From Limonium bicolor (Eukaryota > Streptophyta > Magnoliopsida > Caryophyllales > Plumbaginaceae): a DNA stretch of 64,000 bases. Under the pieces are notes generated by a model. The model was given only the letters and a program-made list of their open reading frames with translations, ran no database searches and was not told the DNA's origin. The position numbers and the translations under genes are program-made. Within the stretch, counting starts at the first letter, position 1. Each line of letters starts with the position of its first letter. The stretch covers positions 121,583,503-121,647,502 of the forward strand of contig CM041783.1 of assembly GCA_023374045.1 (NCBI GenBank), read 5' to 3'. This document shows positions 23,836 to 35,394 of this stretch, piece after piece.

Positions 23836-25780
23836 AGCCCTAAACAAGAAAAAACTCTGTTTTCATTTTCCCTCCGGCGGGAATCATTCACGCTTGCCTC
23901 TACGGCACCATTTCGTCTTCCCCAACGTGTAGTCTTTTCTCATTCGACGCTTTCCCTTCCACCCTGCTTCACGCGGATTGCTAAGGCACCGAAACACTAA
24001 CATGCAAATCATTTCTTGCTCTTGGGACTGGGGGTAAGCCATGTAACTCCCTATCCCTACCCCCTCTATCATTCCTTGCACGCCCGTATCCTTTTCACTG
24101 ATCTCCTCGCCTCTCTCATGAAACCACCGCCCATAGAACATCCCTACCCTACAAGCCTACACCTTCCCCTGCACATTTTCAATTGAAAGCAAGGCTGCCT
24201 AGCCCTCAACCCCTTAGAATTTTTTTTAATAGATCACTGCTTCACTATCGCGTCTCCTTACGCACCCGACCAATTTCTCTACATCACCACCATTTTCTTT
24301 CTCGTCTCATGCCCACCTACCCAAGACACCATTTCACTCAATCCTCTCATAAGATGCGAGTTTTAGACATATATGGCAAAATGCTTACCTTCAAACAATG
24401 CATTCTTGGGAAGTTCTCTTCGTATCACCCGATCACTGCCCCGATCCTCCATATTCATCTTGAACATTGCTGGAGTGGGTTTGGTGGCTTTGAGTTTTGC
24501 AAGGTTGGTCATAACTTGTTCAATTGAATTCGAGGAGAAGAGCGCCATGGAAGAGGTCCTGGCTAGAGGCCCGTGGACAATCAACCGTATCCTTTTCGCC
24601 ATCCAAGCCCTCGAGCAAGGGAAAACACTTGAGAACCACATCTTCAGATGGGTACCATGTTGGATCCGTTGTATGACATCCTGAAGGCCTATTGCTACAT
24701 GATGCTCACTGAGAAAATCACAGAGAAGGTAGGGCGTGTCTCAGGGCTGATGAAGGACACCCCAACTCATGGTTTTAGCTGCATACGCCTGAAAGTTTCA
24801 CTCGACATCCAAATGCCGATGTTGGGCTCCCTCCTTTTGTCAATTGGTGGTTTGAACCTTAACTTCATGATTACTTACGATGGCATGCCCCTTCTGTGCC
24901 AAATGCGGTTTATTTCTCCATACAACTCTGATGCCTATATCATTCGAGCCAATATCCCTTTTGGAATGTGGCTTAGCACGAAAGAATTTATTGCATGATC
25001 CCGCCCAATGAAACTCCTCTTTGACCCTGTTGCCAGACCGGAGTTGAGAGTCATTCTTCGATGTAAGCCTATCCAATGATCGTCTTCTCCTAGACGGAAC
25101 TCTTCCCAGCTCTAGGAAGAGATGCTTCAGCAATCCCCTAGAGCATGCCACCCGCGAGGAATTCTAGGACTTGAATCTTGAAGATCAGGAAGGAAAAGAA
25201 GGCTAAATCCCACACTTGTCTTGCTTCCATGGCAAATGGGGTCAAGGAGGTGGGAGAGTGCAATTGTTCCAGATTTGCTGATGAAGCCAACTCCACGGTG
25301 TCATCTTCACCCCGAAGCCGCGACAAGAATGATCAAGTGTTTGTTCAATGGCATGGGGGCAGGTTCTAACCATGTGATTGAACTTCTCTTTCCCTCAGAA
25401 CTGCTTGGCGTTTACATTTGCTAATGTTTATTTAGTTTGTCGTTTAATGTTTTTTTTTTGTTTTCAACTTCAGCTATGGTGTTGTTTAAGACTTGTCTTG
25501 GTTTGCCAGAACTCCACTTTTGTGGATTGTTGTTTTGGTGGGGATGATACTGTGGTTTCATTTGTATGTTTTGGTTACTAGATTTGATTGGTCTGTCCCA
25601 TCCATGCTAGTACTGCTATGGACGGGTTCCATGAGAACGCCTTCCACACAGCAATGGGACGTTTTCGATTATGATCTTTGTTATGTCTTTCTTCTGGCTT
25701 AGCTTGCGTCTAGCCACTATGTACTCTTGCTCCATGCTATAATACTAAGTGCTTGATTTCGAAAAAAAAAAAAAACAAAA
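23836..25780 (+). mobile_element. Complete ORF1-only LINE derivative with 16-bp TSD
   Basis: The insertion is flanked by ACAAACCCATCCTTTC at 23820-23835 and 25781-25796. It ends in an A-rich tail (14 A from 25762), diagnostic of target-primed reverse transcription. The unit is only 1.95 kb and holds one ORF1-like region and a 3' UTR, but no endonuclease or reverse transcriptase. It is not simply 5' truncated, because the ORF1 part is retained while ORF2 is absent. This resembles the half-LINE design known from mammalian HAL1. It lies head to head with the minus-strand unit. Confidence 0.85.
24345..25379 (+). pseudogene. DUF4283 + CCHC-knuckle ORF1 of the LINE derivative, frameshifted
   Basis: Reading begins about MRVLDIYGKM with CILGKFSSY and GGFEFCKVGHNLF. 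It then shifts frame to VLARGPWTINRILFAIQALE and again near 24650. A typical post-DUF4283 segment follows (TEKITEKVGRV, IRLKVSLDIQMPM, FMITYDGMP), leading to a knuckle-like FCAKCGLFLH in another frame near 24893. The product would be a nucleic-acid-binding ORF1 protein that packages LINE RNA. At least two frameshifts and a stop near 24998 break it. The domain calls are from motifs seen by eye. Confidence 0.65.
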
Positions 25781-25796
25781 ACAAACCCATCCTTTC

Positions 25797-26413
25797 CTGT
25801 TCTCTTTCCAATCCAACACCAAAAAGTTCAAGGGAAGGTGTTGGACCAACCTAGGCATGGCACACATACCTTAATATGAGATTGATCATTCCTTTGAATG
25901 GGGAAAACGGAACCACAGTAAGATCTGATTTCAATGATCCAGGGAAAGGGGAATACGAAGAATTCAACACATGAACTTGTGACACCAATGAACCCGAACT
26001 GCAATAGAAGCTATACATGAAGAGACACATAAGTTGAGAGCAAAGATGTCTGGAAAAATGATTTTTTTTTTTACTGGGCTGCAAAATAAGGATTTTCCTA
26101 ACTGGAAACTCCCCTGTAATTATGTTGATACATTAAAAGGGAAAGACTTTGGGAAATATCAGAATAAAGGGGGTGAAAAACAAGTTTAATCTCCAGAAAA
26201 TTAACAAGAAACCACCTAATGTCTTGCAAAGACCTAAGCAGTACATTTTAGCTGGACGGGTATTAAAATATACTAAGGCCTGACCTCTTGCTTCCTCAAG
26301 CTTTAATGAGAAGGCAAAAGCGGAGGAGAGAGGAACACTAGTAGAATTAGACCGAGGGTCTCTGCTCTTCTTTCTTCTTCCTTCTTCTCTTCTTGTCTTT
26401 ACACTGTGTCTGA
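25797..26413. other. 3' flank of the ROP gene, no other gene seen
   Basis: AT-rich intergenic DNA between the LINE target duplication and the ROP stop codon. The ROP 3' UTR must lie at its right end on the minus strand. No ORF here shows a recognisable domain. Confidence 0.6.
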
Positions 26414-28948
26414 TTACAATATGGCGCAAGCCTTTTGTGCCTTTGACTTCTTTTTCTTTGCCTTGGGTGGTGCCAGAACAACCTTAATTGCTTGATCAAA
26501 GACTGCCTTGACATTCTAAAGAACCCCAAAGGGCTTAAGGTTACTAGACCGCAGAAATCAAGGGATGAAGCAAATCATAAAATTTGAAGCAAATCATAAT
26601 AGGAACCTGCTGTGTCTTAGAGCTGCATTCGATGTAAGCTGGTGCACCAATTTGCTTCTTCAACTCCTCCCCCTAAAATCATGTCATTTACGGGCTCAAT
26701 ACAGGCTAAAATTACCAAACAATCCAGACAGCCCTGAAAAAAGAAATATATAAAAAGTAACCTCTAACTCATCGATGTTTACCTGAGCATTTGAGATAGG
26801 AACTGCCCCAGGATGGTCTGTGAAAAATTGCTTATCATCTCGAAGATCTGACGTGCAAACATACAGCATAAGCAAAGAAGCCTATTAGTGACGACCTCTC
26901 CATTATGTTGAAAATTTGCCAGTCCATATGCAATGACCATAGAACAAAGCATCAATACTAGTTGATTTTAGAAGCTATGAAAAATCCTTCCTCAATCTTC
27001 ATATTACACGGGAAAGGCAGATTAATAGCAACTTGATGTCATACCCAAAGTTCTGAAAGGAACGCCAAGATTATAGTCTGAAATCAACTAGCTTAACAAT
27101 GGCCAGACCAATAGTAGTAGTATAGGGTAATGGCAGGGTCGTCTCGATGATTTTCGGGGTCCGTGCTAAAATCTAAAATGCGTCTCTATACTTAAGATAA
27201 AAAATTATAAAATTAAAATATGTAAAATGAGACCCCTTATAACATTTTATATAATACAAATTTGGACATTTAATAATTTTCTCACGACAAACTCTAAAGA
27301 GAGTAAATAAAATTGGGCCCCCAAATATAGGGGGCCCTGTTCCATCGGTTTCTTTGCACAGGCCATGAGCCGGGCCTGGGTAATGGCAAGCGACCAGGAT
27401 GCACCACTGTAACCGTGTATGAAAAAACCAAAATGATACTAACAAATGAAGGACCGTAGAGTACAAAAAGAAATCTAACCAAGCTTTGTTCCAACAAGAA
27501 CTATAGGGACTCCAGGTGCATAATGCTTCAACTCTGGAATCCACTGAAATTGAAACCAAGAAAATCAATGGCCAATCAGCAGCATATCAAATGATCATTT
27601 ATAAATGAAGCTGAAAGTTCAAAATCAGACAAAAAGGCTGATATTCATCTAGCGATTACCTTCTTAGAAACATTTTCATAACTGGCCTTGCTGATCAGAG
27701 AAAAGGCTAGAATGAAAACATCTGCCCCACGATAACTCAAAGGCCTTAATCTGTTGTAATCCTCTTGTCCTGTTCAACGAATTGGTATATCAGCTCCAAA
27801 CTTGCCAATTATATCTTCCAACATAAAATAACATGTATAACTTTGCAAATGATCTTTTATGGGAGTCATAACCTGCTGTATCCCACAATCCAAGATTAAC
27901 TGTGCTTCCATTGACAACCACATTTGCACTGAAATTGTCAAACACAGTGGGCACGTAATCCTGTCGAATGTGAAGACAGAACTATTTCAGAAACTGAGAA
28001 CAGGTAGGCAGGGTTAGACATTCTTTGAAAGTGACACTGATGCTAGGAGCTAACTACAAGCAAAACTCTTGATTGCTTAGGTGGTCGTATTCAACAGTTT
28101 CACAAACATCTAAAAGCATTAGAGAGTCGAAATAAATACAAATGACAAGATATTCCGAGTCCATCACATGCATAGCGCATATCCTATGTAAGCTACAATA
28201 AAAGAAAAGCCAGAAACAGAAATATTTAAAATTAGAAATCATGCTTTCCTCCCAGAGCTCCACTTCAGACCATGAGAGCCTTATAATGGAACGGCAAATA
28301 AGCAATAAAATTTAACAGGTCATATTTGAATAGTCGATCTCTGAACGCATAGACAATTCAACAAAACTAGATTTCCCATGACCTTAAGGAAACTTTCGAG
28401 GACCCATTTGATGTTTGTATTTGTTTTGCGATCGCAACCAGAAAAAAATAAAATAAAACAGAGTAAAACATGCAAGCCTGAATTCAATCAGAGAAGGTGC
28501 AGGAGCTCATCAAGAGAAAAAAAATGTACAAGAAAAAACTAAATCAAATAAATATCCATATCTGTAAAAGGCATGAACTTTCGATATTTACCGAGCATCA
28601 AGGTAAGCTATTGGCTTCATCAAACGGGAGAAAGACAACGCTATCGGGTTCCATAGTCAAACTACATTAACTAATATTTTTTTAGAAAAAAAAACAATAT
28701 TCACAATGTTGATATGAGATCGTCGCTTCCTAAACTAGATAAAATCGGGCAGAATCAAAACAAATTGAAAGCACCCAACTCGTTCCATTATATATCGACA
28801 TTTAGAAGGAGAAGAAAGTCGAAACAGAGAACAAGGCAGAGAGATTTACCGTCGGAAACGTATTGCTAGTGTAAGAAATCAACAAACACGTCTTGCCAAC
28901 AGCACCGTCACCCACGGTGACGCATTTTATGAACCTCGAAGCGCTCAT
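26414..28948 (-). CDS. ROP: ROP/RAC small GTPase, type I, complete, 7 exons, 197 aa
   Basis: The minus-strand exons are 28948-28850, 27960-27873, 27769-27660, 27543-27480, 26847-26783, 26672-26607 and 26515-26414. All introns are GT-AG and the sum is 197 codons plus TAA, exactly the usual ROP length. Motifs in order: P-loop GDGAVGKT (13-20), switch [10 protein letters not shown] (35-43, effector Thr38), switch II DTAGQEDY (60-67, catalytic Gln64), guanine-specificity GTKLD (117-121) and SSK (159-161). The tail is a lysine cluster followed by the CaaX box CAIL (194-197), which predicts geranylgeranylation and plasma-membrane targeting (type I ROP). ROPs are plant Rho switches for polar growth, actin, exocytosis and NADPH oxidase signalling. 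The gene has no damage. Intron 4 carries a MITE (27134-27378). A MuDR-like element lies about 600 bp upstream of the ATG. The exact paralogue cannot be named. Confidence 0.96.
27134..27378. mobile_element. hAT-type MITE in ROP intron 4, 8-bp TSD GGTAATGG
   Basis: The 245-bp element is flanked by GGTAATGG at 27126-27133 and 27379-27386. Its ends are CAGGGTCGTCTC and, reversed, CAGGCCCGGCTCATGG. The 8-bp duplication and CAGGG-type ends are the hAT signature. It has no coding capacity and lies within intron 4 (27479-26848), away from both splice sites. Confidence 0.85.
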
Positions 28949-29285
28949 TTCTTCTTCTTTATCGAGATTCTCTTTATCAAAAGGAGTCTCAGATCTTCAC
29001 CGGAAGACCTGACGAAACCAATTCAAACCAAAGACCAAAAGAATATATCTCTCCTGTGTCTCCTTAGTGGTCTACCCCGTCTCTCAATAACGCATTGGTA
29101 GGTACCTGTCGATTGGCAACGGGTTTACACAAGAATTCATCTCATTCGAAAACCCTAACAGTAATTAGACCCGATCACGAGAAGAATCGCGATGACAAGA
29201 GACACTGAAGTCCTGATTGATTGAATATGAGCTCCCAATGTGAGGAGGCGACGATTCTGGCCCATGAAATGACAAAACCTCTACC

Positions 29286-29510
29286 CTAATGGTAGCAGAT
29301 CTGTTTTAAGAGAAAGAGAGAAATATGTTGCGGAGGGTTGGAGAGTAAAAGAGGAAATGGAGGAGAGAGACAGCGAGAGAGAGGTACCTTCAACCGGGAA
29401 ACAATGCCGTTGAAGCGTTCGCGGAACGTAGCGAAAGGACTACCAACGAAATCGATTTCGTTGAGCGAGTGGGAGAGAGCATTGCGCACATCACGTTTAA
29501 ACCAGGCCAA
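29286..29510 (-). CDS. Short ORF upstream of ROP, possible uORF or 5' exon
   Basis: The minus-strand ORF begins MAWFKRDVRNALSHSL and has well-mixed, protein-like composition to about residue 41. A potential donor (AAG|GTACCT at 29391) then meets a pyrimidine-rich stretch and an acceptor (AAAACAG|ATCTGC near 29299). Spliced or not, the frame closes at the same TAG. It ends about 340 bp upstream of the ROP ATG on the same strand. It may be an upstream ORF in the ROP leader or the start of an unrecognised gene. I do not recognise the protein. Confidence 0.35.
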   Translation of the reverse strand: MAWFKRDVRNALSHSLNEIDFVGSPFATFRERFNGIVSRLKVPLSRCLSPPFPLLLSNPPQHISLFLLKQICYH

Positions 29511-29562
29511 TAAAAACTAAATCAACAACCCCATCCACCTCTGATATCCTTTATTTTTTTTT

Positions 29563-29935
29563 GGGAAATTTACACCCCCACCCATGGGGTTTGGGGTATT
29601 TACACCCCCCACCCATGGGGTTTGGGAATTTACTTTCCCCACCCACAACTTTTCTCACGTTTGACATCCGTTAATCTTTCCCCTTTCCCCGTTAGTATTG
29701 TCCAGATGTCACTGTTACTAAAAAAACAAAATCTAAACTCAACCCACACATTTCTCTCTCGCGGTTTCACATTTCTCTCTCGCGGTTTTCTTCTTCGTTG
29801 GTACCCCTCCTACCCGACATAATTCCTATCGATTTGTTGCTGGATCTGAAACGGAGCGCAGCTCCGGTAAGCATCTATGCGCGTTCCTCTTCTCTGAGAT
29901 TCCCACTTTAAATCGCGTGCCCTGAGTTCGAATTT
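29563..29935 (+). repeat. Left terminal inverted repeat of the MULE
   Basis: The 373-bp repeat starts with two copies of a CACCCCC(A/C)ACCCATGGGG-like block and ends near GAGTTCGAATTT. It matches the split right arm with only a few differences by eye, which suggests recent activity. Confidence 0.9.
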
Positions 29936-29944
29936 TTTTTGGCT

Positions 29945-30575
29945 TGCTGCTGTATGGAACTCGCTTCTGTATTGAAGTTGCTTCTGTATTGAATTTGCTT
30001 CTGTATTGAAGTTGCTTCTGTATTGAAGTTGCTTCTGTATTGAAGTTGCTTCTGTTTTGAATTTGCGACCCTCCCTCTGCTGTTGGGAAATTTATTCGAA
30101 TTGGTTCTCGCTTCTGTATTGAAGTTGCTTCTGTATTGAATTTGCTTCTGTATTGAAGTTGCTTCTGTATTGAAGTTGCTTCTGTATTGAGTGCTACTTC
30201 TGTATTGAATTTGCTTCTATCTTGCCTTTTCTACCCTCGCCTCTGCTGTTGGGAAATTTATTCGAATTGGTTCTGTTTATAACTTGCTTCTATGTTTAAG
30301 TTCTTCTGTTTTGCTTTGATTCCGAATCTGCTTTGGGAAATTTATTCGAATTGTATTCTTCTGTTTATAACTTGCCTTCTCTTCTCTGTTCAATTCCTTC
30401 TTTATTAACTTTGATTTGATTCCGATCTATCTCTTTGGAAATTTAATTCGAATTGGTTCTTATGAACTTGCTTCTATGTTGAAGTTGCTTCTGAGAGTGT
30501 TGAACTTGCTTCTGACTATTCTTTTCATATTCTTCTGTATTAAAGTTGCTTCTGTATTAAAGTTGCTTCTGTTGT
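29945..30575 (+). repeat. Left subterminal array of TTGCTTCTGTATTGAAG repeats
   Basis: More than a dozen 17-bp copies, some with small changes, are present. Between them is a longer repeated block (GGGAAATTTATTCGAATTGG). The inverted counterpart lies at 35395-35605. Arrays like this next to MULE ends can serve as transposase binding sites. Confidence 0.85.
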
Positions 30576-30584
30576 CGTACAGAA

Positions 30585-33500
30585 ATGGAGCCGTTCCTGG
30601 AAGTTATTTACAAGGATTGTCGCTTCCCTCCGACTTCAAGACCCACTTGACCCTGATAAATACTCTACAATTGACATGGTTGCTGATTGCATGAAGCTGT
30701 TGGAGGAACAATGCCGCATTTCGAAGTCCTAGACACCCAATTTTCATGTACAAACACCCTAAAAGCAAGAAGCAAATTGAGATTACATGTGACAGACAAC
30801 TGCTTACATGTTGAGACTCTTTGAGGGAGAGCGATTAATTGAGGTGTTTATTGAAGATGGATCAAAGGATACACAACTAATGGTTACTTATAGGCGTTGG
30901 CTGCTGGATAGTGATAAAAGGGACATGCCTATCAATGCTTGCAGTGACTTTGATCTTCAGTTAGACATTGCTGGTGACATGGAGGTGCAAGAGCTTGAAG
31001 AGATTTATCTCAGTTCACCACCCCAGCAAACACACCCTTCACAAACACACCAACCTTTACAAGTAGACCAACCTACTCAAACACACAAACCTCTACAAAC
31101 ACATCAACCAAATCATGACTCTAACGCACCAGCTAGTAGTTCCAAGAGGAACACTCATAAGAAGAAGAACCCAAGGGGTCTCAACATTGTATGTGGTCAA
31201 CACACCATCTGCACCCCACCATCTACTCATCTAGCTACCACAGAACATTCCACCAATATCATCTCACCCATCTGCACAACCACCATCTATTCAGCTACCA
31301 CAGAACATTCCACCAATATCATCTCAAGGAGAACCTCAGTCTACCAAGTCTTCATATAGCCGCTGGCACATGACTCGGCTAAGTCTTTTTCACTGACAAA
31401 ACCCCAGTGTCATTCCATATGCCAAATTGGGTTAGGTACTCCTTCTTTATCTAGCCCTAGGAGTTACTTCAAATAGTGCAACTGGTTATGCAGTTGTTAG
31501 TGTCAGAAATGCTAATGACGGAAATAATGAAACCGCCGCCGTGCCGACAGAGGACACGTGGATCCACACTTCTCTGATGACTCATGGGACCACAGATTTG
31601 ATGATGATCATTGTTATAGTGCTACTGATGGGAGTGATACAAATTGTGATGTTGAGAATGATGATGATGATGAAGAGTGGATGTTGAAGCAGTGGAGAGG
31701 TTAATGAAGGTGGTTACTTTTCAGGAGATGAGGGTGAAGGGGTTGACAGGGATGAGAAATGGTTAACCAACGGCAAACTGTTTGAGCTGCAGCCTGATGG
31801 GACAATTGTACTAGAACACACACCAAATGGTCTTGAACAAGACTGCTTTTAGGGAAGTGATGGAAGACTTTGCGGTCCAAGAAGGTATTGATCTTCATAG
31901 GGTTGCAAATGACCCTTTCAAGTACACAGTGTTGTGTAACAACTCCGACTGTCCAATGGCTTCACGCTTCTCTTTTACCAGACAACATCACTTTCATGAT
32001 CAAGACAATTAAAGGTGAGCACACCTGTTCCAGATTATCAGAGAATCCCGCTGCTTCTTCTCCAAATGGATTACTAGAAAGATCTTGGCCGAGTTGAAAG
32101 CAAACATGTCCATGTCCCCCTTAGCTATCCAGCACTTATCATCAGCAAAATATGGGGTGATGGTAAATTACATGAAGTGTTTCAGAGCAAGGAAAGAAGC
32201 CTTGAAAATGCTTCAGGGTAACCACACTGAATCCTATGCGAAACTTCATCATTACACCAAAATAGCACTCGAACGCAATCCAGGATCCATCATTGATTTG
32301 AAGTACCAAGAATATGTCAATGGCCCACCAACATTCACAAAGCTCTTTGTGTGTTTCAGCGCATTAAAAAGGTTTCCTGAAAGGTTGTAGACCATTTATT
32401 GGGGTGGATGGATGCCACTTAAAGGGGCCTTATGGAGGTGTGTTACTTAGTGCTGTCTCAATAGATGGGAATAATGGCATATTTCCAATTGCCTTTGCTG
32501 TGGTTGCTAGTGAGACGACGGAGACGTGGACCTACTTTTTCAGTAATTTGAGATTAATTGCTGATGAAGACGTACGGAGCAGTGGGTAATAGTATCGGAT
32601 AGGCAAAAGGTAATAGATGCAATAGTTGTATCCGATAGAAATTCCATTAAAAATGTTACTGTTTTGTTCATACATATTAACCGACATTTCTGGCGTATGC
32701 AATAGGGTGTTGAGCCAGCATTGGATGCTGTATTGCCAGAGGTTACACGAAGATTTTTGCAGGCATTTGTATGCAAACTTTAAAAAAGATAATCCAGGTA
32801 ACTATCGTACTACACTGTGTTTATTTTTAATTCAAAATATGGCTTGTAGAGTGAGTACTGTGCTCTAATGCATCAGGTACTTTGTTAAGAAATTTGTTTT
32901 GGGAGGCGGCTCATAGTTACACTGAGGCGGCTTTGAAGGATGTGCTGAAAAGAATAGAAGAAACATCTCTTGGTGCTTTTAGATACTTAAGGGAAGTGGA
33001 CTACAACTTATGGGTAAGGTATCACATGCCAAAGGAGGTGAGAGTTACGGAAATAACTTCTAACTTCGTTGAATCTTTCAATAGCAAATTATCCAACATT
33101 CGGTCTAGCCCTATATTCTCCCTCTTGAAAGCTTGAGACGAACTATGATGAAGAAATTAAATGAGAGGAGAGAGTCCATAAGGAGAATGACTGGCATAAT
33201 TACACCTTATGCGAGGAAGGTTCTACACAAAAACACTAGATCAGGGTGCAGATGTAGCCATACTGCTAGCAGTGAGTTTGAATTTGAGGTCACCGAGTCA
33301 ACAAGGCATTACATTGTCAACCTTCGTGACAAGCATTTGTGATTGTATGGCAGGGATCAATCTGGCATTCCTTGTAAACATGCCTGTGCCATAATGAACT
33401 GGAAACGATTTGACAAGGAACAGTTTGTGGATCCGTACTTTTCATTGTCAAGGTATGCTGATTGTTATGCTAGGGCAATCTCTCCAATTCCTGATCCTTC

Positions 33501-33843
33501 CATATGGCCAGAACCTACTGGCTTGAAAATTCTTTCTCCACCTTTCTTGAAAAAGTTACCCGGAAGACCGAAGAAGAATAGAAGAAGAGAGGAAGGTGAG
33601 GGCAGGCCTAATCCCAAAAGGTCATCCCATGTAACATGTGCAAGATGCAAACAGAGAGGTCATAATTCAAGAACTTGCACAGCTCAAACGAACAGATCAT
33701 TGGGACAAGGTCATGGATTAGTTGCTACAGCAGAGTGTGGTGATGGAAATGGTGCTGCACAAGATAGTGGGCATTTAAGAAAGAGAAAGAAGAACACAAA
33801 GCAAAGTGTGGCAGCATCAAGGCAGAAGAAAAATCGTAGTTAG
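30585..33843 (+). pseudogene. MULE transposase (MURA-like), several frameshifts
   Basis: Segments in order: an N-terminal region with MLRLFEGERLIEVFIEDG and a Pro/Thr/Gln/His-rich linker (30808-31359); a DNA-binding domain around FREVMEDFAVQEGIDLHRVA with CNNSDCPM (31845-31960); a conserved segment to about 32390; and the start of the DDE core with GVDGCHLKGPYGG (first Asp at 32407). The C-terminal part has FVESFNSKLS, a SWIM finger split by a frameshift (CDC at 33338-33346, then GIPCKHACAI) and a CCHC knuckle CARCKQRGHNSRTC (33637-33678). The transposase would bind the terminal repeats and move the element. At least five frame changes or stops separate these pieces. Some could be introns or sequencing indels. 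Confidence 0.85.
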
Positions 33844-33938
33844 GCATGGGATGTTTGCAGTACCTCTGTTATCGGATAATGTAGACCATTCGAATTAGTA
33901 TTGTTCTAAGTGTTTTGACACTTCAAATCTGTTTGGTA

Positions 33939-34125
33939 CTATGTTCAGTATTTTGACAGCCCTGTGTGCTGTGAATTCCGGATTATGTAATGGTATCTCC
34001 TAAAATCTGTTTTGGTAGTACGTTCTGTATTTTGACAGCCCTGTGTGCTGTGAATTCCGGATTATGTAATGGTATCTCCTAAAATCTGTTTTGGTAGTAC
34101 GTTCTGTATTTTGATAGCCCAATGT
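33939..34125 (+). repeat. Two-copy 78-bp tandem repeat after the transposase
   Basis: The unit starting TATTTTGACAGCCCTGTGTG (33950) is repeated at 34028 almost perfectly, and a third copy begins near 34106. It lies in the 3' UTR region between the transposase and the converging GRF ORF. Confidence 0.9.
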
Positions 34126-34466
34126 TTGTCGTTATGGTTCGGTGCAAATGCTTGCCAAACCTTATGTCAAAAAGCTACTGATCAATTGCTGATGCAATTC
34201 GCATCTTCTGTATTACTATTTACGTAGTTGCTGTACCAATTTTTTAGTGAACAGAGATTAAAATTGGTGCAATCCGCATGTTGTGTGTACAGTTTAAAAG
34301 CAAAACATGTAAATAAGCTACCACTGGTTGTCAAATAACCAATAACCATTGCAATCTTACATTATCAATAAGCGTTACATCCTTGTACAATCAGTTTAAC
34401 TAACACTACATAGTACATAATCCATAAAATCTAACAACCTTGTCTGGATACATTCATTACAACACC

Positions 34467-34968
34467 CTAACCCAGCTTCAGAAATAACAAAGCAACTACT
34501 ACAGCAATTACATAACAAAGCATAAGTATCTTGTCTGCAACACCTTTCAGACCCTCCCTCTATTTTGAATGAGCAATTTCACTTCCCTCAGCTCATTCTT
34601 CAAATCTATGATTTCATTCATCATTCTCATCAGATCACCATCAGTGCATCGCTGATTCACTTCATGTCCGTACAGAAAGGTATTCAACAGTGGCTGTTTA
34701 GTTCCTCCTCATGCCACCACTTGAAGATTCCACTTGGACAGTCACAACGATAGAAGAGTTTGCCAAGATTTTCATAGGTAAGAGCAATATATAACTTAGC
34801 ATTTCTTTTGCATGCACACTTCACGTTGGCAAAGGTGAAACGGCTCTCACTGTTCCTGTTGTTAGCAGATGACATGATGTTTTTTTCTGTTTTAAAAACA
34901 ACACAAGAATTATCAGCAGTGAAAGTCACATTGAATGAGCTCAGATCAGGTACTTGGCCCATCATCAT
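34467..34968 (-). pseudogene. GRF zinc finger, coiled coil and C-terminal membrane anchor; MULE second ORF
   Basis: On the minus strand an ORF starting MMMGQVPDLS carries a GRF-type finger: CACKRNAKLYIALTYENLGK, then LFYRCDCPSGIFKWW. After a frameshift near 34700 comes a short amphipathic segment (MNEIIDLKNELREVKLLI) that looks like a coiled coil. After a second shift near 34565 the frame gives a hydrophobic helix, YVIAVVVALLFLKLG, just before a stop. The order finger, coiled coil, tail anchor is a common plant GRF-protein layout. GRF fingers bind single-stranded nucleic acid in other proteins. Lying inside the MULE and converging on the transposase, it occupies the place of a second transposon gene (compare MURB of MuDR, to which it is not similar). 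The two shifts leave it broken as read. Confidence 0.75.
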
Positions 34969-35394
34969 TGCTCTTGTGTAATGACATCAGAAGAAGAATG
35001 ATAAACACAACGGAGCCAATTATCTATAACCGAAGCCACAAAAAGTTAGGAGCAACTAGGCAAACTACCATTGCTGCTTCAACTAACCAGTTATGGGATT
35101 TATAAAGACAACCGCTTCAACATGTGACCATTAAATCATCATCAACTAACATCATAACTGTGGGGCCAGTAATCACACATTGGAAATAAAGTTGCTTCTG
35201 CAATTGAAATGAGGTTGGTCATCACAATGCTGCCCACATAAAATGGACAGGAGCAACTAATGAAGATCATTGCTGCTTCATCTGACCACATAAAATGGAC
35301 AGGAGCAACTAATGAATATCATTGCTGCTTCAACTGACCAAATCAAGAGAGGTAGCAGAAAGTAGTTTTGCAACAAAACATATACAATTTAACA

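Noticed and set aside
26347..26529. Lys/Arg-rich minus-strand frame
   Set aside because: It is the last ROP exon in a shifted frame; the correct frame ends in CAIL.
27173..27568. 131-aa minus-strand frame inside the ROP gene
   Set aside because: It covers the hAT MITE, part of intron 4 and exon 4 in a wrong frame; the true exon frame gives [12 protein letters not shown].
30416..30694. 92-aa hydrophobic frame before the transposase
   Set aside because: It is mostly a translation of the 17-bp subterminal repeats.
31701..31898. Minus-strand frame within the transposase region
   Set aside because: It is antisense to the DNA-binding segment that is readable on the plus strand.
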